A stretch of 64,000 nt of DNA from Pseudoalteromonas luteoviolacea NCIMB 1942 (GTDB lineage: Bacteria > Pseudomonadota > Gammaproteobacteria > Enterobacterales > Alteromonadaceae). Where the stretch lies: NCBI RefSeq assembly GCF_001625595.1, contig NZ_AUXT01000024.1, positions 46,987-110,986 of the forward strand. Reading direction: 5' to 3'. The notes beneath the pieces are model-generated. The model did not search any database. It saw nothing but the letters and a program-made list of their open reading frames with translations, and was not told the origin of the DNA. The position numbers and the translations under genes were made by a program. Shown here one piece after another: positions 17,815-25,018 of the stretch; positions within the stretch are counted from its first letter, which is position 1, and every line of letters begins with the position of its first letter.

Positions 17815-18164
17815 TTAAAAGTTTTCCTTTTTTTGAGACAAGAAATATGAAGAGGTGTGAATAGAATTAAAAAGGCTTGAAAACCTGCGCTATAGAAAAG
17901 CCAACTTACACTTAAATTGGCTACCTGCTGCGGACAGCACTTACATACCTTCGACAGTGTAATTCATAGCCCTTTCAGGTTGTTGCGGAGCAACGCGGTA
18001 ACTTAGGTTTGGTAGGTGCTCCAAAGCGGCTTCGAAATCTAGATGAAGCGTTCAATGTAATAGGTTAAGTAGGCAGCAATTGAGGTGAAATTTTAAGGAC
18101 CTGATTTAAGTGATATATTTTGAATGCCCTCTAGCCCTGTATTAAAAATAGAGCTATTTTTTAA
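17815..18164 (-). promoter_or_regulatory. 350-base structured gap before the Mif1-like gene
   Basis: This gap separates the 942-residue gene from the rest of its operon. On the minus strand it holds, in order: an AT-rich hairpin just after the glycosyltransferase-like stop; GTTGC-TCC-GCAAC (17982-17994); TGCTG-TCCG-CAGCA (17926-17939); and GCCAA/TTGGC (17900-17921) followed by U4, which looks like a weak attenuator. A separate promoter or attenuator for the cargo gene is plausible; no strong -35/-10 pair could be picked. Confidence 0.45.
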
Positions 18165-19913
18165 TTAAGCGTAATCGCTTTTAACTTGATCTGTATACGC
18201 ACTTATCGCTGTGTTAATTTCACCAAGATATTTAATATATTCGGTTTCACCAGTCACGTAATCTAGTTCGAATGGGTTTTCAGTTCGGCTCGTATTTTGG
18301 CTATCTGTTAACGCATCAACAACGTCAGCATAATCAACTTCTTCAAAATTCATATGTTCACTAAAAGTTTCATTCACATATTTCACAGTATCGAGCACTT
18401 TTTCTTCCCAGTAGCGCTTAACAACATCTATATAATCGATTAGCTGCGCTTCTTTTTCCGGTGACATTAGAGACTTATACCAAGCGTCAGATTTCTCTTC
18501 CAAGGCGCGTAAAATTTTATCTGCCTTGCTGCTTTCTGGAGTCTCTGTATCTTCAATCACGCTTTTGACAAATTTAGTGACTTTAGGCAGAACATACTTT
18601 ATGAATGACTGAGCACTCCTTGATGAGCTGTTTAATGGGTGATATTTATTTCTTTTAATGTAAGTGTGGATTAAGTCTTGTACGGCGTTAAGATCTAGAC
18701 TTTTTAGATTAATACCGTCATTTTTACCTAGTATCTCTGTCTTGGCGAGACTGCTCATATCAACCGAAAAGAAACCACTACTTCTGATTGGTACCTTATA
18801 TTTGGCCGCATTTTTAGTGAGACCTTTGCGCTGAGCAATCATGTAACTCGAAAACATCGCGGCAAATGCTCTTCCTTCTTTTGACTCAACACGTGCAGCC
18901 TGTTGCTTTTTACCGTATGAAGGCAATTCCTGTAGGTTGTTGTGCTCTACTCCCCATGGGTTCTGAGTTAAAAATTCACGCCATACATTCTCTTCTACAT
19001 CTTTACTATACGTAAATGTTAACCCAGGTTCAGATGGATAAGCATCTTCTGTGATCCTCCCCCCAATATGGCTTAAAATACTCGCCGTGTACTCAAGTAA
19101 GTTTGACTCCATATTATATATATACCCAGGGGTTGAAAAAGCGACTCCATGGGGTTCCTTCCGCGTACTAGATACTTCAGAGTCAGCTCTAACTTCATTT
19201 TCTTCGAGTATTGTTTTTACAATACTCGGATCTTTGATTTGCATATCATCATCTAAGTGAATGATGGATAGATAATCGTATTCTCCAACAGTGGCTTTAT
19301 TGATGATTTTTAAGCTTTCGATATGCTTAATGGTTTCATTTCTAAGGCCACGATGCGGAATAACAAAGTTCTTATTTTCTGACCAATACTTTTTAGTCAG
19401 ATATCTGAGTACATGCTTGGCATTATCAGGGCCCATACTATTGTTGCCATCCATTTCCTCTTCAGGGTCAAAAGGAAACTTCTGCCAATGCGTCAATACT
19501 TTTAGATGATCTTTTTCATAATCGTCAGCATCTGAATACGGATTTAATTTATAAGGCAATGCCCATCCGCTGCCAAATGTCGTCATATGTTTTTGTTCGC
19601 TACTTGTTGGGATATCTCCAAACCCTGGAGTTTGATAAGTATTTACATTAGCAATAATATGAAAGTTTGGGTCATCTTCTGAAAAACCTGCCATACCTCT
19701 AATACGAGAAACATTGTGATTTAACCCAGCTACATCCCATTTAAAATACCCCTTAGGAGGCACATAATTAATTCCTCCACGATGCACACTTTTATTAAAT
19801 ACTTTATCGGTCGGAACATCTTTCCATTTCCCAACTTCTTTATTGAAAGCCGGGTTATCTTGGCCCTTTATCATTGCGCCAATTAAAACATGTTTCTTTT
19901 GTTCTGTTTCCAT
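18165..19913 (-). CDS. glycosyltransferase-like eCIS cargo candidate
   Basis: This 582-residue protein starts at METEQKKHVLIG, fixed by AAGGAG seven bases before ATG 19913 (the frame opens seven codons earlier). About residues 215-230 read GEYDYLSIIHLDDDMQ, which has the shape of the GT-A nucleotide-sugar/metal site: a hydrophobic strand ending in DxD, with an upstream RGLRNETIKHIESL helix as in GT2-type enzymes. The second half is helical and unrecognised. Its position between two cargo candidates in the eCIS operon suggests a delivered sugar-modifying toxin or effector, or a factor acting on cargo. It lacks the shared N-terminal motif of its two neighbours. Other GT motifs were not confirmed. 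Confidence 0.55.
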   Translation of the reverse strand: METEQKKHVLIGAMIKGQDNPAFNKEVGKWKDVPTDKVFNKSVHRGGINYVPPKGYFKWDVAGLNHNVSRIRGMAGFSEDDPNFHIIANVNTYQTPGFGDIPTSSEQKHMTTFGSGWALPYKLNPYSDADDYEKDHLKVLTHWQKFPFDPEEEMDGNNSMGPDNAKHVLRYLTKKYWSENKNFVIPHRGLRNETIKHIESLKIINKATVGEYDYLSIIHLDDDMQIKDPSIVKTILEENEVRADSEVSSTRKEPHGVAFSTPGYIYNMESNLLEYTASILSHIGGRITEDAYPSEPGLTFTYSKDVEENVWREFLTQNPWGVEHNNLQELPSYGKKQQAARVESKEGRAFAAMFSSYMIAQRKGLTKNAAKYKVPIRSSGFFSVDMSSLAKTEILGKNDGINLKSLDLNAVQDLIHTYIKRNKYHPLNSSSRSAQSFIKYVLPKVTKFVKSVIEDTETPESSKADKILRALEEKSDAWYKSLMSPEKEAQLIDYIDVVKRYWEEKVLDTVKYVNETFSEHMNFEEVDYADVVDALTDSQNTSRTENPFELDYVTGETEYIKYLGEINTAISAYTDQVKSDYA

Positions 19914-20061
19914 TTTGATACTCCTTGACCGCACTAAGTCAGAGAAATCAATTACCTCTGCTTATTCGTTTCGTTCTTTTTTCGTGTTTGGCGATAACCT
20001 AAAAGATGACCAAAGTGACAGTGTCTGTAGGATCATCTACCCAAATAAGTAGTTAGAAAGG

Positions 20062-21228
20062 TCATTTGGGCAGTTTGAATATACCTTTTTCTAAAACAAC
20101 TTTAGTTATGTCATCACCTGACTCATCTTCTTTTATGACATCTTCAATCACGCCTTGCATTTTCTCTGTAAAATACTGCCTCAGCTTTTGCTTGCTCTTT
20201 TCACTGTCTTTACTTTGCAAGTTGAACCCGTGGTTTTTTCCTAAAGATAGAACCTCATAGTCAAACGTTTCATAAAAAATTAAGCTTGCACGTTTTTTAT
20301 CTGAAAGACCGAGTATTTCTTTATGTGCAGATTCCGATAGTTCGATAATGCGTTTGGCCAGCACGGTATCTTCGAAATAGGTGCCCGACCCCAATTTACG
20401 TTCAATCTCTTTATCGTCTTTCTCGTAAATTGAAGACAACATCGCTTGAATTTTTCCACTCTCCGTTGCGATGTGCTGATCTTTCGCTTCATCCGCTTGT
20501 TGTTGCTGCAATTTTTGAAAGCGTGCATGCTCCTGCGCTTGTACAACCCTTAACCTGTCTTTCTCAATGACTCGGTCTGCCTCTGTTTCTGGCCTCTCTC
20601 CTGAAGGGTCCAGCTGGTTCGAAAAACGATTTAACTTACTTATTAACAGCGATAAGAAATTTGCACAGTGATGCACGCATGACGCCATCGGCTGCTCCTT
20701 ACGCCATGGCGCTTTATCTGGGCCAAACCACACTTCACTCATAAAGTAAGGGCCCGACGATTTACGCTCTATAGAGTCCATTAGTAATTTGGGTGCTGCA
20801 CATGTCCAATCACTGTCTTCAAATGCGGTTGAAACTGCACTTTGAGCTGCTTTTTGCTCCTCCGCTGTATCTAATTTTAATTCATTTTCTAAACTGGCTA
20901 GGAAGGAGCGTTTAGTCATTGGGTCTCTACTTACCGGCAATAGACCATACTCACTGGCAACTCTATCCTTAAATACACTGGCTTTAACAGATGCCTTTTC
21001 TCCCGAAACAGCGCCCAAAGAGTGAGGCCCGGCAAACATGACGCCCAAAGCTCCATTTTCACTGTTTGGCACCTCTATACTCATTTTTTTCGCCGCGCTT
21101 TGAGCCACAGAAAGTGATGTTTGAGTTTGATATATCGTCTTCCCCAATTGTTGTAGCTGTGTGTTTTCAGCACCATATTTAACGTTATCGTCTAGTCGTG
21201 CGTCTTTTACTTTTGTACTGGCTTGCAT
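20062..21228 (-). CDS. 388-residue eCIS cargo or loading-factor candidate
   Basis: A soluble, largely helical protein. Near the N-terminus it has IYQTQTSLSVAQSA (residues 32-45), similar to the motif at the start of the 942-residue protein. The central part has a Cys/His cluster (ASCVHHCANF) close to WFGPDKAPWRKEQP, which might bind metal. A charged coiled coil follows (EADRVIEKDRLRVVQAQEHA onward, rich in Gln/Lys/Glu). The RBS GGAGGAAAC is excellent. In MAC loci small genes next to the Mif1 gene are needed for loading or are themselves effectors. Which applies here is unknown, and no enzymatic family is recognised. Confidence 0.55.
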   Translation of the reverse strand: MQASTKVKDARLDDNVKYGAENTQLQQLGKTIYQTQTSLSVAQSAAKKMSIEVPNSENGALGVMFAGPHSLGAVSGEKASVKASVFKDRVASEYGLLPVSRDPMTKRSFLASLENELKLDTAEEQKAAQSAVSTAFEDSDWTCAAPKLLMDSIERKSSGPYFMSEVWFGPDKAPWRKEQPMASCVHHCANFLSLLISKLNRFSNQLDPSGERPETEADRVIEKDRLRVVQAQEHARFQKLQQQQADEAKDQHIATESGKIQAMLSSIYEKDDKEIERKLGSGTYFEDTVLAKRIIELSESAHKEILGLSDKKRASLIFYETFDYEVLSLGKNHGFNLQSKDSEKSKQKLRQYFTEKMQGVIEDVIKEDESGDDITKVVLEKGIFKLPK

Positions 21229-21298
21229 GTTTCCTCCAAAGACATTTCCTGCGCGCCTTACCTAGTTTGCGATTTTATACACGCAATAAAACTCGAAG

Positions 21299-23566
21299 CT
21301 AAAGACTCAATTCATAAAAAACCTCCTGTGTGCTGCCGCCTGCTTTTATTCGCTTGTTTTCGGTAAAACCGGTTCGCGTCAATATGCGCCTAGATGCAAA
21401 ATTGTGTAGCCAGGCTGAAGTCTTGATTTTGGAGAACTGTAAAGGCTTTGCAAGCTGTTGAGTTTGAGAAATCGCTAATTGTACACCCGCCGTACCAAAG
21501 CCTTGGTTTTGATAGTCTCGACCAATCCAAAATGACATATGGGCTGCTCTAAATAAGCCATCAGCTGCTTGTTCGTCTTCGCACTGTTCCTGCGAATCAA
21601 AGTCGACAACCACACCACCAATTAAACCAAAGTCTTCGTGTACTAGCGCAAAGTGAGCCTTTTGATTCAGATCCCCTTCCTCAAGCCAAATTGGCCAAAT
21701 AGACTCCAGTTGAGCAAAATTGTTTAACCGCACACTACGTAATCGCTCAGCAATATCTGAGCGACTATACTGTAAGAAAAACTCACCGAGTTGATGCTGG
21801 CCAAGAGGCAAAAGCTTTAACTCCCCTTCGTCTATTTGCTCATCTTTTATTGAAGGGTCAAACCAAGCTAGCTGTGCGCAGCGTTTTCGATAGGCCAAAA
21901 TATCAGATTTTAGTCCCTGAACTTGAGTGTCTTCAGGGTTCAAATCTAGCGCCAAAGTGATGCTTTGTTTCGCGATATCGAGCTCTCCCGTAGCCCAAGC
22001 CGATAAAGCTAAATTGTGTAAACAGGCCGTGCTTGGACCACTGATCTCCATACGCATTAGCATGCAGGATTTTGCAAGCGCCCAATGGCTCAGATCTATG
22101 GCTAAAAGGCCCAGCTCAAATGTAAAGGTCTCATACTCCATGTCTACAACATGGTTCTGCCAAACAGTATCGAGCATTTCACACCAAGATAAGCGTGATA
22201 AAACAGACACCCCTTTTTTCAATAAGCGAGGTAAGAATATGGCAAGTACTTTTGGGTCATACCCACTTTGGACAAGATGCGCTTGGATCTGATCCTCGCT
22301 TAATACATCCGCTGCATTACTCAAGCTATTAATGACATGCGTGCTCGTTACAGGTGAACTGGACTTACATGTTCGCTCGAAGACATGTCGTGTATAGGCA
22401 AAGTTGCTGCTCAACCGATGACTCATCGACAAGCTCACTTGCTCATGACCACACGGTAGTTCTATGGTTTTCACTTTATTGTCATCGACTAACAATTGGT
22501 TAAGCGCCATAAAATCAAGTGGAAGAGTTATCTCACAACTGCGCATGTTCACAGGTAGCGTGGTCCCTTGTGCTTGCTGCGCGCCATCACTAATAAGCTG
22601 CATACTTCCTTTGGAAAATGTCCTCTCAAATTCACGTATCACTTTGACGGCCTTGTCTGGGACAGCAATCGTTTTACTCACTCCATCTACGGTATGATGC
22701 TGAAGTACTTTTTTTACCCATTCATTGAGTTCTTCATGGCGCTTGGTGGCTTCTTCATCAACAGATGTTTGTAGCCAGCATACTGCCACTTCTTGGTTAT
22801 TGTGTTGCGCTACGCTTTTTAATGTGTGTTGTTTTTGCATCTCCCAAAGCAATGGCATTTCGCTTTGCTCTTGCTGAGAATGAGACGCTTTGTTTAAGGC
22901 ATCCCCATAATTTGAAATTAAAGCCAGCTCCGCCCGGAAAATTTGTTGGTAATGAATATGATAAATAGTCTGGGGGAGTTGAGAGAAGACCTTATGGCCA
23001 ATGAGTATTGCTGGGTTTGCATCGGTGAATAAGGCAGTGCCATCTAGTGCATGAGTCGGTACCGGGCTCGAAGATGACGTGTCCCAATTAACTATCAGCG
23101 CCTGTTGTCTTTCGTAAAAGTAGCTAAAGTCAGGGTGGTTAGATAAAAGTATTTGGTTATGCTTGCCATCAACAGTAAAAACCATGCATAGCTTTGTTTC
23201 TATCAGTCCCTGTGAAGCCTGTTCATGCAACAGTCTACGTAGCAAGGCTAACCCAAGACGATAGTTAGCAGCGCCTAGTAGCAATAAATAAACTGATTTT
23301 GATAGGTCAAGCACCTTACTTTGATTAGCTTCATGCAACCAAGCCAGTATAGACTCAGCATACAGTTCAATCCACGCTTGATTGTACCCAAGGTTTCGAA
23401 TCGTTTTGGGCCAAACCTTTGCTTCTAAAGCAGGCTTAAAAGAGCATGCGTGTTTTTGCTCCTCTGTTAAGGGCGTTGACTGAGGCGCCACACTGAGCGT
23501 TGCGTATTCCACGCCTTTAAACTCCTTACCTAAAATATCCAGATTTGCTTCATTTCTTTCTGTCAT
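21299..23566 (-). CDS. TPR and GNAT acetyltransferase protein in the eCIS operon
   Basis: This 755-residue multidomain protein has an N-terminal ~250 residues resembling a Rossmann-like methyltransferase core (VYLLLLGAANYRLGLALLRR, later NPAILIGHKVFSQLPQTIYH), but a clear SAM-binding glycine loop is not certain. Residues about 500-545 form a TPR-like pair (CLHNLALSAWATGELDIAKQ). The C-terminal ~160 residues are a GNAT domain with the acetyl-CoA loop GRDYQNQGFGTAGVQLAI and the family ending ASRRILTRTGFTENKRI. Such a protein could modify particle or cargo proteins. It sits between fibre genes and cargo genes, with 70 bases to the 388-residue gene. Confidence 0.65.
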   Translation of the reverse strand: MTERNEANLDILGKEFKGVEYATLSVAPQSTPLTEEQKHACSFKPALEAKVWPKTIRNLGYNQAWIELYAESILAWLHEANQSKVLDLSKSVYLLLLGAANYRLGLALLRRLLHEQASQGLIETKLCMVFTVDGKHNQILLSNHPDFSYFYERQQALIVNWDTSSSSPVPTHALDGTALFTDANPAILIGHKVFSQLPQTIYHIHYQQIFRAELALISNYGDALNKASHSQQEQSEMPLLWEMQKQHTLKSVAQHNNQEVAVCWLQTSVDEEATKRHEELNEWVKKVLQHHTVDGVSKTIAVPDKAVKVIREFERTFSKGSMQLISDGAQQAQGTTLPVNMRSCEITLPLDFMALNQLLVDDNKVKTIELPCGHEQVSLSMSHRLSSNFAYTRHVFERTCKSSSPVTSTHVINSLSNAADVLSEDQIQAHLVQSGYDPKVLAIFLPRLLKKGVSVLSRLSWCEMLDTVWQNHVVDMEYETFTFELGLLAIDLSHWALAKSCMLMRMEISGPSTACLHNLALSAWATGELDIAKQSITLALDLNPEDTQVQGLKSDILAYRKRCAQLAWFDPSIKDEQIDEGELKLLPLGQHQLGEFFLQYSRSDIAERLRSVRLNNFAQLESIWPIWLEEGDLNQKAHFALVHEDFGLIGGVVVDFDSQEQCEDEQAADGLFRAAHMSFWIGRDYQNQGFGTAGVQLAISQTQQLAKPLQFSKIKTSAWLHNFASRRILTRTGFTENKRIKAGGSTQEVFYELSL

Positions 23567-23606
23567 TGTTCATTTCTGTTGTGGTTGTTCCAGGTATTAG
23601 CCCTCA

Positions 23607-24005
23607 CTACTCCGCTAGCCTGATGATGTAATTTAACTTACCCGAACCATGACTTGGTGGCTCGATAAAAGGCCGTCCCGCTATTCCGTCGCATTTTGCA
23701 AAGCCATGAGGTAAATCGTCTCCAAACCATAACAAAACAACTCCCATTGGTACTTGACCTAAAATTGGGGTAGCCAGCGAGTTACTTTCTGTTTGTGGTG
23801 ATGCGGCTAACCAAAACGTGCCATCTACAATCAAACTGCCTTTGACAATGAGGTTTTCGGTTATTTCAATACCTGAGTCTCGTTTGTTGATTCCATCTTC
23901 ACCAAACATGACGCAGGCATCTATCAACTTTGCAAATTGAGACTCTGTAGGTTTGGCACCTCGACGAAAAAAAGACTTGAGCGTTTCTCTCAACAGCTTT
24001 GTCAT
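23607..24005 (-). CDS. small fibre protein with tail-collar-like end
   Basis: This 132-residue protein has an N-terminus (LKSFFRRGAKPTESQFAKLI) matching that of the 687-residue fibre (ELRGYFENGDIPTEDEFRKL), a common attachment segment of tail-fibre-type proteins. The C-terminal half resembles a phage tail collar fold: VPMGVVLLWFGDDLPHGFAKCDG, ending KLNYIIRLAE. Together these indicate a short fibre or tip protein fixed to the same docking site as the long fibre. It is the last of five fibre-related genes. Confidence 0.7.
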   Translation of the reverse strand: MTKLLRETLKSFFRRGAKPTESQFAKLIDACVMFGEDGINKRDSGIEITENLIVKGSLIVDGTFWLAASPQTESNSLATPILGQVPMGVVLLWFGDDLPHGFAKCDGIAGRPFIEPPSHGSGKLNYIIRLAE

Positions 24006-24042
24006 GATGGGTTCTCAATTAATTTTTATTCCGAGCTACTGG

Positions 24043-24399
24043 CTATATCAGGTTAAATGCTTGCCAACGCTGTTTATTTGCATTCAAATCAACCAGTTTA
24101 AAAAACTTACTAGGCTCTCCACGCAACGCTGTAACATTACCCACTTCAAGCTCACCTTCAATGCGCTGCCAAAGGCCTGTTTCTGTAATTTCATACAGTC
24201 CATTTTGCGTTTCATCTGCTTGTGCCATTAAGAGCACTTTAGATTGCCAGTACCTTGGCGGCAGTGGTTTACTTAATACTTGATCGGTTTCAAATACAAA
24301 GTCCACAGTGCCAAGAAAGCCGATATACCTTTCCATGTGTTGTTGATGAGCGTTAAAACGATTAAGTAGCGCGTTGACGTTTAGATATTCAAAAGCCAT
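24043..24399 (-). CDS. small fibre-module protein A
   Basis: This 118-residue protein starts at MAFEYLNVN (ATG 24399), preferred over ATG 24414 because GAGG lies 9 bases upstream. It carries a single copy of a fibre module: SKVLLMAQADETQNGLYEI, then LEVGNVTALRGEPSKFFKLV. The same module is seen in the 139-residue neighbour and twice in the 687-residue fibre. Likely a structural or adaptor piece of the fibre; the function is inferred only from this relationship. Confidence 0.65.
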   Translation of the reverse strand: MAFEYLNVNALLNRFNAHQQHMERYIGFLGTVDFVFETDQVLSKPLPPRYWQSKVLLMAQADETQNGLYEITETGLWQRIEGELEVGNVTALRGEPSKFFKLVDLNANKQRWQAFNLI

Positions 24400-24419
24400 A
24401 TTTGCCAGCCTCATAAGAT

Positions 24420-24452
24420 CAAAGTGGCCAAGTTTTACACTTGGCCACTTTG
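24420..24452 (-). other. perfect 13-bp intercistronic hairpin
   Basis: CAAAGTGGCCAAG pairs with CTTGGCCACTTTG around a 7-base loop, between the stop of one fibre-module gene and the start of the next. There is no U-run after it on the coding strand, so RNA processing or mRNA protection is likelier than termination. Confidence 0.7.
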
Positions 24453-24453
24453 G

Positions 24454-24873
24454 TTATGCTATGACCGCACCGTCACTGATTAAGACGTGGGACCACTGAT
24501 CACCTTCCATCAACTTATAGAACTCGGTCGATGATGTAGGTGGCATGCCCAGAAGCTCCACTAGGTTGCCTAACTCAATATTTGGATAGGTGATTCTGTT
24601 CAGAGTATCCGCTATTCTCTGATAAACGCCGTTTTGAGAAGGTGTAGACTGCTTCGTCAGTAGTATCTTATCTCCGTCTGCAAGATTTAAGGTGTTGGTT
24701 AAAAAGTTATCATTGTTTGCTGTAGACAAATCAACATTCGCATCTGTTTTAACTACATTGACGCGGTCAATGATACCCGCGTACCTATAAAGTGATTTAG
24801 TCGCAGTCATATTCACCGCGATTTGCTCAGCATCAATGGCTGCGAGAATACCAGAAAGTGTTTTCTGTGCCAT
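24454..24873 (-). CDS. small fibre-module protein B
   Basis: This 139-residue protein contains the fibre module DGDKILLTKQSTPSQNGVYQ and, after a spacer, LGNLVELLGMPPTSSTEFYK. The first part (VNVVKTDANVDLSTANND) matches the lead-in found in phage tail fibres and in the 687-residue protein here. The RBS AAGGAGG with a 5-base spacer is the best in the operon, implying strong translation. Probably a fibre or adaptor subunit paralogous to its downstream neighbour. Confidence 0.7.
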   Translation of the reverse strand: MAQKTLSGILAAIDAEQIAVNMTATKSLYRYAGIIDRVNVVKTDANVDLSTANNDNFLTNTLNLADGDKILLTKQSTPSQNGVYQRIADTLNRITYPNIELGNLVELLGMPPTSSTEFYKLMEGDQWSHVLISDGAVIA

Positions 24874-24941
24874 TACGGCCTCCTTGGTTTAGGTAGCTAA
24901 AGTTTCTAAAATAGCTACACGTTAAAAAATTAAAGTGAGAA

Positions 24942-24983
24942 AAAGCGAACTACTGACCTTGGCTTCAAACCAAAGTTCGCTTT
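24942..24983 (-). terminator. terminator-like hairpin inside the fibre operon
   Basis: A 10-bp stem (AAAGCGAACT/AGTTCGCTTT) encloses a smaller TTGG/CCAA hairpin. On the minus-strand RNA it runs directly into CTTTTTCTC. It lies between the 674-residue gene and fibre-module B and probably reduces read-through. A second stem, GTAGCTA/TAGCTAC, follows at 24893-24918. Confidence 0.65.
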
Positions 24984-25018
24984 GTACTGTGATAACAGGG
25001 ATTAAAAAGCAGGGGTCA

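Noticed and set aside
22928..22935. Third GGCGGAGC copy, inside the 755-residue gene
   Set aside because: Inside coding sequence; consistent with the roughly two chance occurrences expected, so not called an ops site.
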